In this document: piece after piece, positions 22,880 through 35,980 of the stretch | How positions within the stretch are numbered: position 1 is the first letter of the stretch | How the letters are laid out: every line of letters starts with the position of its first letter | Assembly (NCBI GenBank): GCA_963969595.1 | Contig: OZ018416.1 | Location: 20,910,065-20,974,064, forward strand | Source: Neckera pumila | Taxonomy: Eukaryota; Streptophyta; Bryopsida; Hypnales; Neckeraceae | Reading direction: 5' to 3' | Length of the DNA: 64,000 bases | Notes under the pieces: generated by a model | Databases searched by the model: none | What the model saw: the letters and a program-made list of their open reading frames with translations, nothing else | What the model was told of the DNA's origin: nothing | Made by a program: the position numbers and the translations under genes

Positions 22880-23910
22880 TCAAGTTGAAAGTAAACTCAT
22901 CATCATCATCACTATCCTTGAATGCATGTCAACTAGCAAGCAAGCGACTAAGCATCCATACCAAATCGGCACTAGGGAAAATAAAAAGATCAAGAACAAG
23001 AGCGCCCTACAAAAATTCAACAACGGGATTTGCTCAAAAAGAGGTAAAACAACACAGAGCCCCAACTTCACAACCAAAAACAGACCCTGGAGCTCGCTTA
23101 TTGTAGCTAGTCACTACAGCTATAGCTAGATATTTGAATTTGTAGCCCATAGCATTGTCATATGCAATTCCCAAGACCTTCACCATCCCCACTTCCTAGC
23201 GCATGGTGCGTAGCTCCATGCTCACTGATTACGCCAATTCCCCGGATTTGGAGCCCCCCATATATGAGCAATGTCGTTGAGATTTGGCCACCCCACAATG
23301 GCAATGCTCTAAAATACTGCTTCTCCTCCAAATGACCACATTTTTCATGTTTTAGATTTCATTTCTATAATTTTAAAACAAAAAAACAAAAAACAAAAAA
23401 CAAAAACTCTTTTTTATTGGCTCTGGTAATGTAGGTGACTGACTCCAGATTTCCTTGTCCCAACAAATTTGAAGATGAATCTTGATTCCACCAAATAAAT
23501 AATGGAAAGAAGTAGCCCCGACTGCCCATACAGACAATGAAAAAGAGTAATTCCATAGACAAAAAATATCGTACCAACAGCCGACGCTGAGGAGCCGAGT
23601 AAGTTTTCTTTGCAGACAACTGAAGTTGCCATAGTACCCAATTTGATCGAGTTTGAAGTTAGTTTTTCGTCTCAACCGGAGTTCGGTTGCCAAATTTCAT
23701 TGAGAGCGGGGTTCCCAACGCACTCAAGTATTGATTGTCTAGTTGCAATTCCATGCTATCATCATCTATACCCATACTAGGTTAGGTTCTCCAATGTAAG
23801 TTAAGTTATCTCCAATGAGAGAGATCGATTGTACTCCGGAGATAGATGTCTGCATGCATGTAAATAATATGATGGATGGAATGGTACAAGCCTACGTGGC
23901 CCAATAAAAT
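22880..23910. other. GC-richer island with several short frames
   Basis: About 1 kb near 43% G+C within the AT-rich desert. On the minus strand a frame from 23641 starts MATSVVCKENLLGSSASAVG, which has the Ser/Ala-rich look of a transit peptide, but it stops after 75 codons with no recognisable mature domain. Plus frames at 22885 and 22926 (73 and 67 codons) are Lys-rich with no motif. This may be a captured or decayed gene fragment; no product can be named. Confidence 0.3.
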
Positions 23911-24261
23911 TGAGCTAATGGTTTACAAACTTGATTCTAAAAAATTCAAAGATGCCAAACTTGAAACAACTTATTATTTTCCCTGTAACTAAGCTTAACA
24001 ATGGTTGTTGAAATTAACCTGGAGAAGGAAGAGTTATCCTTGATCATGTGTGATTATATAGAACTGTTGTAGATTCCTCCAAGTGGAGAATTGAATTGAA
24101 ACATGATGCAAAAAAGTGACACTACTTGCGACCCTACAATAATAAGAAAAACCACTGTACTGACTGAAAATGAAGCTTGTATTATCAGACTTGGGGAGTT
24201 CTAGCAGGAGAAGTCAGTGAGGGAGACATGACCGCTTTAAGGTGGAAAAACCAAAAATTGT

Positions 24262-24420
24262 CAAAATAAGCAGTTCAGCATAGTTGGAGGCATCTTTTCC
24301 TACAACAAATGTTTTTGTAGTATTAGCAATTAAAAATCAGGAACTTTTATAAAAAAAAATTAGAGTTTTTGAATAAGGCATCTAATTTCTATGAATTTTC
24401 AAAGTAAAACTCCCTAGAAC
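24262..24420 (+). repeat. Dispersed repeat shared with 1095-1265
   Basis: Collinear with the reverse complement of 1095-1265 (TTGGAGGCATCTTTTCC, TTTTTGTAGTAT, AAAAATTAGAGTTTTTG, TAATTTCTATGA). It lies about 160 bp left of a TTAA element and outside its ends. Confidence 0.5.
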
Positions 24421-24577
24421 ACCTTAAACTGCACTCCCTACGGAATTTCAAAATGGAATTCTTTAGAGAACCTTGAATTGTTTTGGTTCTAATTGAAATT
24501 TAGAAAAATCAATAGTTAACCAACTGCACTTAAGTATGGCCCGGACAATTTAATGACACTTTGGAAAGACACTTTCA

Positions 24578-25499
24578 CCCCTAAAGGACCATTGTTCCTT
24601 TGGGGGACAAATGTGTTTTTGAGCAGGTACCTACGGGCTGAAATTTTCTCCTGATTTTTTGAAACTTTTTTTGGAGGTAGAAAAGTTGATTAGCTTTGTG
24701 GGAATATATTTCTTTTCACAATCGGTGCTTGGAAATAAAAGTTATGACTAAATAAGCTAAAAATAGGGACGGAGGGCAGCACGGGCAGCAAAAAAAAATT
24801 TGCAATTTTTTTTTTTTTTTTAGTATTTTTTTTCTCATAGATTATATTTTTGTCTATCTAGAATTCTTTGATTCATTTCATTTGGATTTGTTATGAGAAA
24901 GTCATGGACATTCTTGCTTTTCGGGCCATTAGAGCATCTTTTTGAAAAAAATAACTTGTAGGATTCATTTCTTAATACAATTTTACAAATTTTTCAATTC
25001 TTTTTTTTTGCATGGTTTAGTTTACTTGCTAGAACAATCTCACCATTGGAATTAGTGCATTTTAATTCCATCTAAAATATATGAATATTTTAGATTTTCC
25101 TTCTATCTTGTATCTATTTTTACTTAACAAATTTTTTAAGAATGATAATTAAGTTTTTTGAATTTTTTTTTCCTAGACTCTCAATCAATTCTCCACTACA
25201 AAGATTTAAAGCTCAAAACTCTATAGTGCAAAAATTTAATGTTAAAAATGTTCAAAGTCAAAAAACCTAGTCCCACAATGTACTGAAAAACTTGTTTTTT
25301 CCACTTTAAATGCAAATATCTTGCAATGTGTGTGGTCAAAAATTCTGAAATTTTTCCACACTTTTTCATGCTGGTTAGGTGTAAAATCCTATGGTTAGAT
25401 GTGAAAAAAAAACAATTTAATTTTTTTAACTCTTTGCTATAAAAATGGCAATTTATAGTGTTTTTTGGGAGAAAAAAAAAGGCCTTGGTCCTTTAGGGG
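24578..25499 (+). mobile_element. TTAA element, subfamily A, copy 2 (922 bp)
   Basis: CCCCTAAAGGACCATTG at the left, TTGGTCCTTTAGGGG at the right. The left flank is TTCA (24574-24577), the right TTAA (25500-25503): one substitution in the duplicate. It includes the motif CTTTAAATGCAAATATC near 25305, which is the empty form of the site used by the element at 27958. Confidence 0.9.
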
Positions 25500-25736
25500 T
25501 TAAGGAAAGTCTATTGTGTAGAAGTGGGTATAGGGACGGTATTGGGTGTTTCTACCTTTTTGAAAGTTCTTCATTTAGTCTTTTCAACAAAACCATTGAG
25601 ATCTATTTCATGAAGTGTTAAGACAAAGAATGGGAGACGAGACAATGACACTTGCATGGAGAATACACTAGAGTTTGGTACCTAACCCTCACTTTTTGTA
25701 TGAAGAGAATGAAGCATCATAAAAAATTTCAGCCTT

Positions 25737-25970
25737 CCAGAAGGTCGCTAAGGTATTGATTCTTGGCCCCCCTGCGGTGCAATTACAAAATGAATAAAAA
25801 AATATTATAAAATTTAATTCATTTTTTAAAATTTTAACATTTGACATGGTGCAGATCGTGGCACTAAATTCCATGTCAGCATCCAAAATTTTAAAATTAA
25901 AATAAAAATAAAAAATTATTTTGAATTTTTCCAGAATTGCACCAGGGGTGCAGAACTCGCGGCCTTCTGG
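25737..25970. mobile_element. Foldback element, 234 bp
   Basis: Left arm CCAGAAGGTCGC and, further in, CTGCGGTGCAATT; the right arm carries the inverse (AATTGCACC, then GCGGCCTTCTGG). A second inner pair, TGACATGG / CCATGTCA, sits near the centre. The interior is A/T-rich. No clear target duplication, class unassigned. Confidence 0.7.
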
Positions 25971-25974
25971 GTGA

Positions 25975-26420
25975 AGTGCAAGTGAATAGAAATAAAGTTC
26001 AAAATTCAAACATTTTTTTTAATCAATTATTATTCTGGTACCCTCTATTTATTCGCTGATGAAAAAAGAAATTATTGTTGCTATAGTTTGACAAGTTATT
26101 GTTTTATTCCCATCAAAACATGAATTGATTCAGAACCTTATGCAAAAAATACAAAGCGTTGAGTGACTCACCTATGCACATTGATCAAACAAAGACAGGA
26201 AATCGTTTGTTCAATATTAATTTGTTTCTTATAGGTCCTATAGTATGCTTTTAAAAATATGTGTCATCCACTTTGGTTTTCTTTGGGATTGAGACCCACT
26301 TGAATTCTATGTGCTCAATATATTTTATCCCCAGGGAGTTCAATTCTGCTCACCTAAAAACTATGCAAGTTCAAAGATAAGGACTTGATTATTCATCAAA
26401 GATAGAGGGTTGTATAAATT
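25975..26420. other. AT-rich stretch, nothing recognised
   Basis: No gene, array or inverted end that I can support. Confidence 0.4.
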
Positions 26421-26424
26421 TTAA

Positions 26425-27344
26425 TCCCTAAAGGACCAACATGCACTTTTTGGCTACATAGAAATTTTGGATAGGTACGTGTGATCAAAGATTTTCATAT
26501 TTTTGGCCCAAATTTTAATAGAAGATATGAATGAGGAATAACTTTGAGGCCCAAAAATTTTCATAACTTTTGACTACACGGTTAAAAATTATTGCATCAT
26601 ATTTTGTTTGTTTCTCAACTCAAGCAGCCCGGGCAGATTAGAAAAATTACTTTTTTTATAAACAACAATTTGAAATTGGTTTTCTAGAGTTATACATATG
26701 TGGAAAGCTTTAAATTGTTCCATTTTTATGAATGGATCAAAAGTTATGAGGCTTTTTTGTTTGCAGGCAATTATGGATTCTCTACTCTAAAATAAATTTG
26801 AAGTCTTTTGTCTTATTCAATTTTCAATACTTTTTGAAAAAAATAAAATCATAGGATGTAGATTGTTTATTATAACATTGCAACCAAAGGGATTGGCATT
26901 TTTGAATTCCATAGTTAAGTTTTTAACAATTTAGTATTTTGAATCATTCTCTATTTTTTTCTACTTACTAGTTTTTCCTATATCTTGCACAATTCCAAAT
27001 GATGTAAAAGTTTTCAAGCATGTGGCCAACATGTTTAAGAAAAAGAATCCAAAGAAGCACCACCAATTTGGACATTTTTTCATCAAAAAGTGAGCTTGTG
27101 AAGTGCAACTGCCCTGTTTTTCGCAAGGCCCCAAAATGGTTTTAGTGAATTTGAATGCTTATATCTTGCAATCCACACAATGAAATTTTTTGAAATTATT
27201 ACCGCGTATTCTTAAGTCAACGTACTACAAGATCCTACATTTACATATTTCAAAAAAAGTTTTTTTTCAAAATTTTGGTACTTGTTCTAAAAATGGCAAT
27301 TTTTGAGCGTTTTTGATGAAAAAATAGTCACGGAACTTTAGGGG
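26425..27344 (+). mobile_element. TTAA element, subfamily C, copy 1 (920 bp)
   Basis: Left end TCCCTAAAGGACCAACATGC, right end ACTTTAGGGG, TTAA at 26421-26424 and 27345-27348. The left interior (GGCTACATAGAAATTTTGG, then GTACGTGTGATC) defines subfamily C. The right half is shared with subfamily B, as if the two exchanged left ends. Confidence 0.9.
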
Positions 27345-27957
27345 TTAAGAAAATATTGGGATCAATAAATTCGTTTTGTAAATATTCGTAAAATATGCTT
27401 AGAATATGATTGAATATTCTGCATTTATGATAATTATATATTGCCTTCTTTTAATCCTAAAGTCCCAATAGTCCCTTTGAAAAACTTTTGAAAGTTTGAT
27501 CTCAACCAAAATAGATTTGTCTTTGTGCAAAGATTTTATTCATTCCATTTGGATAAGTATGGTGAAAATTATAAAGTTTCTTGTTTTGTGGGCAATCTAA
27601 ACAAATTCTTGAAAAAAATAATGTATTGGATCCGTTTGAATTTAATTTAACAATTAAAAAAAAATTACACATTGTTTAGCTTGCTTTGTAGAAAATCCTT
27701 AGGCACCATTGGAATTTTTGTGTTTCAATTCCATTTTTGAACAATCAACAATTTAGTATTTTCTTCTATCTTGTACCCACTTTTTTAAAGAATGAAAATT
27801 AGGAGTGAGAGAGGGCTCTCAAACTTACAATTCAATTCTTCATAATTAAAAATAAAATCAATTGTACAAAAATTTGAAGTCAAGAGGATTCAAAGACTTA
27901 TAATCTAGTCAAACTAAGAACAAAAAAACTCATCTTCTTCACTTTAATCTCTAAAGC

Positions 27958-28942
<985 letters not shown>

Positions 28943-29085
28943 TTAAACGCTTACATCTTGTAATCAGTATGGTCAAAGTTTCAGAAATTTCTTCCAAATA
29001 TATTTATACTAGTCTAGTGCAAGATATTACAATTAGATATGCATTAAAAAACAAATGTTCAACTTTTCTATTGTTTGAAAATGAC

Positions 29086-29690
29086 TCATAAACACCATAA
29101 ATACTCCGTAAACAAGATTTGTCGAACCATGCAATTTGCTAAATACAAGAAAGTGACCACTCCAGCATTTTAGTGCACTCCTGAAGAACACTAAAATGAA
29201 ATTGAGATCCCTCTACAGTTTCCATGTGAAATCATCCCTTCTTCTTTTAAGGGAATACACAATCCACAGGGTGCAACAAGATGTAATGACCTTCTTTTAA
29301 AAAACTTTAAAATTAAATTTCCCCAATCTTATCAATAAATATTTCAAATTTACTTTTCAAAACCCTTAGATTCTTCTCACTCGCATGGGGAAAAAAAACA
29401 AAGCCAACGCGTCCTCACAAACCTTAGTGGCTCGAATTGGTGCCACATCATGATTAAGAATCTGGTAAGCAGGAATGTGAGTCATTGGGCCGTAAGGACT
29501 GCTACATGATGAGGCTGCCGCATCTCACTCATAGAAACTTATGTGTTAGCCGAGCTGAGGAGCATGTCATGCGTTTGAAGATCTACCCTTGAGAGCCTCG
29601 GTTGTTACGGCCCTGATTCTAAAAATTCCCAAACTTCTTGTTGTTGATCACAACCGCCTAAGTATCCAGTTAAGTTTAAGCTTACTCCCA
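29086..29690. other. Intergenic, nothing recognised
   Basis: Composition rises somewhat at 29390-29690 before the tandem array. No frame, motif or inverted end that I can support. Confidence 0.4.
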
Positions 29691-30095
29691 TGGCCAAATG
29701 CCAAGTTGTTGATTATAGGATAATAACCACTTCGTCCAGCTCAGATCATCTACAGCTTTATCCAATACCCATCCAACATGTGGCCAAATGTCAAGTAGTT
29801 GATTATAGGATAATAACCACTTTGTCCAGCTCAGATCATCTAGGGCTTTATCCAATACCGATCCAACATGTGGCCAAAATGCCAAGTAGTTGATAGGATA
29901 AGAACCACTTTGTCCGCTTAGATCATCTAGGGCTCTAATCGATTCCCATTGAACATGTGGCCAAATGTTAATTTAGTTGATAATAACCACTTTGTCCAGT
30001 TCAGATCATCTAGGGCTTTAACCAATTTCTATCCGACCTCTGGCCAAATGTCAAGTAGTCAATAACCACTTTGTCCAATTCATATTATCTACACT
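29691..30095 (+). repeat. Tandem array, unit 83-90 bp, about 4.6 copies
   Basis: Each unit begins TGGCCAAATG and carries AGTAGTTGATTATAGGATAA, TAACCACTTTGTCCAGCTCA, GATCATCTAGGGCTTTA and CCAATACCCATCC. Starts are at 29691, 29781, 29871, 29958 and 30041, so the period is 90, 90, 87 and 83. Divergence increases to the right. Frames of 67 codons on both strands are products of the repeat. Confidence 0.92.
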
Positions 30096-30336
30096 AAATG
30101 GTGAAATTAGGTTGCCCCACACTAATTTCTCGACATTCTACACCATATAAATATTTGTGGTTACTATAGAAGGATGCAATAATGTATAGGAACTATGTGT
30201 GTTGCATGGGTTGGAGCATTGGTTTATGGCTCGAGTTTAGAGAATGGCATGTACCTCCATTTGGATAAGCAGTGAATCGGGAGGTAACTTCTTTAGTGAA
30301 GGCAACCCAACTTTACTATTTAGTGTAGTGCTTTAA

Positions 30337-31256
30337 CCCCTAAAATACCAAGGCCCTTTTTTTTGCCAAAAAACACTCAAAACTACCATTTCTGTAGCAA
30401 AAAGTAAAAAATATTGAAAATTTTTTTTTTCCACATCCAACCGTAGGATCTTACATCTAACTAGTATAAGAGTGTGTGGAAAAAATTTCAGAATTTTTGA
30501 CCGCACAGATTGCAAGATATCTACGTCTAAAGTGAAAAAAACAAGTTTTTCAGCACATTGCGGGACTAGATTTTTTGACTTTGAACATTTTTAACTTAAA
30601 TTTTTGCACTATAGAGTTTTGAGCTTTGAATCTTTGTAGTGGAGAATTGAGTTGAGAGTCAAGGAAAAAAAATAACACAAAAAAAACTTAATTACCATTC
30701 TTCAAAAAATTGTTAAGTAGAAGTAGTTACAAGATAGAAGGAAAATCTAAAATAGTCATATATTTTAGATGGAAGGAAAATGCACTAATCCCAATGCTGA
30801 GATTGTTCTAGCACGTAATATAAACCATGCCAAAAAAAAAAATGAAAAATTTGAAAAATTTGCATTCAAAAATGCATCCTAAGAAGTTATTTTTTTCAAA
30901 AAGATGCTCTAACTGCCCAAAAAATAATAATGTCTATGACTTTCTCATAACAAATCCAGATGAGATGAATCAAAGCTTTCCAAATAGACAAAAATATAAT
31001 CTATGAGAAAAAAAAAATTAAAAAAAAAATTCAAATTTTTGTCCTTTTTTTTGCTGCTTGTCGTCTCCTGGTTTGAGCTTATTTGGTCATAACTTTTTTT
31101 CTTGGGCACCGATTGTGAAAAAAACTACATTCCCACAAAGCTTATCAATTTTTCTATCTTCAAAAAAAGTTTCAAAAAACACAACAAAATTTCAATCCGT
31201 AGGTACTTGCCCCAAAATCCCAAATGTTTGCCGAACCAACAATGGTCCTTTGGGGA
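30337..31256 (-). mobile_element. TTAA element, subfamily A, inverted copy (920 bp)
   Basis: Reverse orientation relative to 14993-15913. Ends CCCCTAAAATACCAAGG and CAATGGTCCTTTGGGG; TTAA at 30333-30336 and 31257-31260. The subterminal hairpin found in copy 1 is lost (TTTGCCGAACCAACAATGG). Confidence 0.9.
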
Positions 31257-31434
31257 TTAATGGATTCCCATTGGATTTGTGGTCAATCTTGATATGCTCC
31301 TCGAGTTGGGTATCTTGTCTTTCGTTCCCTACCAATGGGAATTAGTGGACTATATTTTCTTTTATCATCTAATCACAAGTTAAAAAAATTTGATTATTGC
31401 AAAATTTAGAATTTATGGAAGAAATGTTGATTAA

Positions 31435-32067
31435 CTCATAATAGACTAAGTAGCCTTTTTTATATTTGGCAACATAGAGTTTTTGGTCATCCATATACAA
31501 GTGGAGTTTTCATTTTTTTCTTTGAAATTTCTACACAATATGTGGCTGAGGAGTAGCACAATACATAGATACAACAATTTCAATATGTGAATAATTTTTA
31601 CAACCTTTGACTATATGGTTTAAAAGTTATAGTATGATACATAGTTTATTTTAAAACTCAGGTAGTTTAGGCAGCTTAGAAAAAATAACACCTTTAAAAA
31701 TTGAGCTTGATTTCTTATATCTATATACATTTTGAAAAGCTTTGAATCATTCTATTTGAATTAATGAGATGAAAGTTATAAGGAATTCAGTCTGCGGGTT
31801 TTAGTATTATTGTATAAGAAGTTTGAAAGATGAAACTGAACCATTTGGGAAGAGTTGAAAATACTTCTTTTTGAATTCAAGCACCATTATTTGTAATTGG
31901 TAAAATGTCTTGTTGTAAAATTTTGAGAGGGTGTAATCAAATAAGTCAACTAAAGTATCATATAGTTGAATTTGTTAATGAATAAATACAAATGTAGATT
32001 TCAACCTTGCTTTGGATATTAAAATTTTGAAGCAATTTTGGCCTAAAAACATAGTGGTCCTTTGGGG
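31435..32067 (+). mobile_element. Old TTAA-family copy, subfamily B-like, decayed
   Basis: TTAA at 31431-31434, then a mutated end and GGCAACATAGAGTTTTTGG, as in subfamily B. It ends AGTGGTCCTTTGGGG with the outer TTAA mutated to CTCA. Its right half differs from the other B copies and matches the right half of 41544-43059, so these two form an older branch. Confidence 0.65.
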
Positions 32068-32519
32068 CTCATTGACTTCTAGACTTGTTTTTCTACCATT
32101 AGATATAGTAAATATGAAAATTTTAATTTAAAGGATTTTTCCTAATAGAAGTATTTTTCTTTAAGTTTATACAAAAAGTGGTTGGGAAAAACCAATTGAT
32201 AAATCATAATAAAAAGTTTGATAAACCATTAAAATAATATACAAATCCATAAAATTACTAATATTAAAATTTTATGGTAAATATAGTAGTGCATATATCT
32301 GAATAATTATATTTTTTTTACATTTTTATCTATGTACATATGTTTATTTGCGATTATATAAATGTATAAATCCATGTATACATTCTATGTACAGTATATT
32401 ATGCAATATTTTTTCTTCACTCTATTGCAAGAAAAAAAAATGATTATTTCATATTTTTTTGATACCATTTAGAAAGATGTGTCATAGTAACATTATAAGT
32501 CTTGCTTGCAATTCATTTC
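32068..32519. other. AT-rich stretch, nothing recognised
   Basis: Over 75% A+T; repeated TATGTA-type words at 32330-32400. No gene. Confidence 0.4.
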
Positions 32520-32523
32520 TTAA

Positions 32524-34325
32524 CCCCTCAAGGACCATTGTCCCTTCAAGGGACACATTGGATTTTGGGTAGGTAACTATGGTCTCATTTTTTGACATGA
32601 TGTTTTGAAAGTTTTCTTGAAGATAGAAAAATCAATTAGCTTTGCGGGGAATACAATTTCTTTTTTCAAGTGGTGCTCAAGAACAAAAGTTATGTCCAAA
32701 TAAGCTCAAAATAGAAGAAACCAAGCAACAAAAAAATTCAAAATTTTTAATGAAATTTTTTTTTCTTATAGATTTTTTTTTTCTACATGTAAAGCTTTGA
32801 TTTATTTCATTTGGATTTGTTATGTGAAAGTCATGGACAATCTTGTTTTTAGGCACTTAGAGCATCATCTTGAAAAAATAACTTGTAGCTGATCATTTTT
32901 GAATGGAATTTTTACAATTTTTCAAAAAATAAAGTTCCGCACGGCTTATTTTTCTTGCTAGAAAGATCTCACCATTGGAATTAGAGCGTTTTAATTCCAT
33001 CTTGGAGATATTAATAATTTAGATTTTCCTTCTATCTTATACCTAATTTTACTTAATAATTTTCTTAAGAATGAAAAATAAGTTTTTTTAAATTTCTTTT
33101 TTTTCCGAGACTCGCAACTCAATTATCTACCATAAAGATTTAAAGCTCAAAACTATGTAGCGCAAAAAATTTAAGTTAACTGCTAAAATACCAAGGCCCT
33201 TTTTTTGCCAAAAAACACTCAAAACTACCATTTATATAGCAAAAAGTAAAAAAATTGAAAAATGTTTTTTTTTCACATCTAACCATAGGATCTTACCCCT
33301 AATTAGTTTGAGAGTGTGTGGAAAAAATTTCAGTATTTTTGACCGCACAAATTGCAAGAAATCTGCGTCTAAAGTGAAAAGAACAAGTTTTTCAGCACAT
33401 TGCTGGATTAGATTTTTTGATTTTGAACATTTTTAACTTAAAATTTTTGCACTATAGAGTTTTGAGCTTTAAATCTTTGTAGTGGAGAATTGAGATGGGA
33501 GTCTAGGCAAAAAAACAACAAAAAACAACAACTTAATTATCATTCTTCAAAAAATTGTTAAGTAGAAGTAGTTACGAGATAGAAGGAAAATCTAAAATAG
33601 TCATATATTTTAGATGGAAGGAAAATGCACTAATCCCAATGGTGAGATTGTTCTAGCAAGTAATATAAACCATGCAAAAAAAAAAAAATGAAATTTTTTC
33701 AAAAAGATGCTCTAACTGCTCAAAAAACAAGAATGTCCATAACTATCTCATAACAAGTCCAAATGAAATGAATCAAAGCTTTCCAAATAGAGAAAAATAT
33801 AATCTATGAGAAAAGAAAAAAAAATTCAAATTCAAATTTTTGTCCCTTTTTTTTGCTGCCCGCCGTCCCCTTGTTTTGAGCTTATTTGATCATAACTTTT
33901 TTTCCCGGGCACCAATTGTGAAATTGATTATATTCCACAAAGCTTATCACTTTTTCTATCTTCAAAAAAAGTTTCAAAAAATCATGACAAAATTTCAGCC
34001 CTTAAGTACCTGCCCCAAAATCCCAAATGTCCGCCGAACCGACAATGGTCCTTTAGGGGTTAAGAATGTTCAAAGTCACTGAAAAGCAATTCAAATAAGG
34101 TGCTGAAAAACTTGTTTTCTTCACTTTAAACTCAAATATCTTGCAATTTGTGCAATCAAAAATTCTTAAATTTTTTCCACACATTCTTATACGAATTAAA
34201 TATAAGATCCTATGGTTAGATGTGTGGAAAAAAAAAATCAATTCGTTTACTCTTTGCAATAGAAATGGCAATTTTGAGTATTTTAAGCCCCCCCCCCAAA
34301 AAAAAAGACCTTGATTGTTTAGGGG
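32524..34325 (+). mobile_element. TTAA element, subfamily A, host of a nested inverted copy
   Basis: Ends CCCCTCAAGGACCATTGTCC and TTTAGGGG; TTAA at 32520-32523 and 34326-34329. The copy 33180-34059 lies inside it in opposite orientation. Removing that copy and one TTAA leaves 918 bp, the family length. The subterminal hairpin (TTGTCCCTTCAAGGGACA) is intact. Confidence 0.92.
33180..34059 (-). mobile_element. TTAA element, subfamily A, nested inverted copy (880 bp)
   Basis: Ends CTGCTAAAATACCAAGG and CAATGGTCCTTTAGGGG; TTAA at 33176-33179 and 34060-34063. The host reads AAGTTAA before and TTAAGAATGTTC after. Siblings have AAGTTAAAAATGTTC uninterrupted, so exactly TTAA was duplicated on insertion. 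Confidence 0.93.
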
Positions 34326-34329
34326 TTAA

Positions 34330-34746
34330 TGCCCTTTGAAAATGAGTAATAAAATGAGGCCAAAATTTGAGTTTTTTTACCTTGAGCTTCAAGATAGTTA
34401 AATAGACCATAATGATTAGGTATCTTGCCAATAAGAGAAATAGAAACCTAATGTCATGAGATGCATATACTATTATATTTTTGTTTTAAGTTTTAGTGCT
34501 TTAATTGGTGTTCAAAAGTTGCAGTCAATTGCCATGTATCTGCATCAAAAATGCCAAAAATTAACCTCTCTCGTAATATTTGCAACAACATGTAGAACCT
34601 CACCTAGATATATGTTTGAAAAAATCAATAAAATTTCAATAATAAATATGGATCAAAGATAGAAAAATAGGGACTTCAATAAAAACTTCAAAGTAATACA
34701 TGGCATGCAAAAAAAGAATCCACGTAGAGCATTCTTGCACATGTTG
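34330..34746. other. AT-rich stretch, nothing recognised
   Basis: Open frames of 60-70 codons without motif. No inverted ends. Confidence 0.4.
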
Positions 34747-34750
34747 TTAA

Positions 34751-35300
34751 GGGCAATTGTGTGTTGAACATGCAATTGAATACCCGGGTAGGTTCCTACA
34801 AAGTCAATTTTGGATGGATGTTTTTGAAATTTGGACACAAGGTGTGAACATTTGTCCGCTTAGTGGGAATATAACTTCTTCTTTTTCGATCAAGTCCCTA
34901 AATCAAAAATTATGTTGCCTTGAACTTTTTGGGCAACTTTGGCAGAATTCCTTTTCTAATTCTTAAAAGTGGTAATTATATAACTTACATGATACAAGAT
35001 GCAAATTTAAGAAATCCATGTGTGGAATAAATATTTCCTACTGGGAGGAGATAAAATTTGTTACCTTGTCGGGGAAGGTACAAAAAAACTTTATCTTTGA
35101 ACTTCAAATGTTAATCCTTCAACTTGTGTGGTCAAAGTTTCCAAAAAAATTTCCATACATTTCCATAGTAGACTAATACAAATTGTATGGTTGAGTTTTG
35201 AGAAAAAGAAAAAGAAAAAATTCCCATTTTTTTCTCACTGTCCTAAAAAATGACAATTTTTTCACAATTTCTACCCAAAATGTGCCTTGGATTTTAGGGA
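34751..35300 (+). mobile_element. Decayed, shortened TTAA-family copy
   Basis: TTAA at 34747-34750. The interior CGGGTAGGTTCCTACAAAG and GTGGGAATATAACTTC follows subfamily A, and the end CCTTGGATTTTAGGGA is followed by TTAC. About 550 bp remain; both termini are mutated beyond function. Confidence 0.5.
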
Positions 35301-35304
35301 TTAC

Positions 35305-35690
35305 CGGTAATTGATTGATGCATGAAATGAGTAAACAATTCAATATTCACTACAACATCACAAATATTCCTCCATGGTGCCATCCTCATGTAAATGAATC
35401 TGTTGTGGGCATAGGTTGAAAACGGGAGCAAGCACATACTGCCCACAAAATCATATTTGTGGTATACATTTTAGAACTTGAATGACACCAACATTACAAT
35501 TTTGTTCACAATAGGCTTGCTCCCATTTGCATCTACATTGAGCTCAACTACCTTATTTAGCAAAGTATAAGATAATGTACTGGCAAGAATGCTTTGGTAG
35601 CAACATTGCGAGCGACATTGTTAGCAGCAAAAATGCATGAGCTATCCACATAATCAATGAGGCACTCCATGGTAATGTAATCCACGTCTA
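35305..35690. other. Intergenic, nothing recognised
   Basis: Slightly higher G+C than its surroundings; no open frame or repeat that can be supported. Confidence 0.4.
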
Positions 35691-35980
35691 AGGTAACTAC
35701 ACCTAAAAGCACACGCTTTCTAAAATCGCACAGTGGATATTCTTGCCTAAAATGTATACCTACTGTTCATATGATTCTATGATCGCTTTAGGATACACCT
35801 ATTCTCAGCACTTTGGAAATTTGTAGTTTATTCACACAATGTCCAAAAAATGCATTCTAAGAGAATCTAAAATCTCTTTTTGACTACCAATGGGATCCCA
35901 CAATTTTTTTCAATATAATAGTGAAATCTATGCTGAATCAAGCTCAATTGCTTAACTGTGCGATTTAAGGTCAGTTACCT
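35691..35980 (+). mobile_element. TA-flanked MITE with AGGTAACT ends (290 bp)
   Basis: Left end AGGTAACTACACC and, 30 bp further, AAAATCGCACAG. The right end is the inverse: CTGTGCGATTTAAGG, then TCAGTTACCT. TA flanks both sides (35689-35690, 35981-35982), as for Stowaway or other Tc1/mariner MITEs. A second member lies at 39039-39168. The next TTAA element begins in the TTAA formed at its right border. Confidence 0.82.

Noticed and set aside
23373..23693. 106-codon minus-strand frame with overlapping frames, one starting MATSVVCKENLLGSSAS
   Set aside because: The transit-peptide look is suggestive, but no mature domain or splice partner was found. It is kept only as part of a GC-richer island.
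29691..30095. CRISPR-like array (regular repeats)
   Set aside because: Whole units are repeated with no unique spacers, and the host is a plant.
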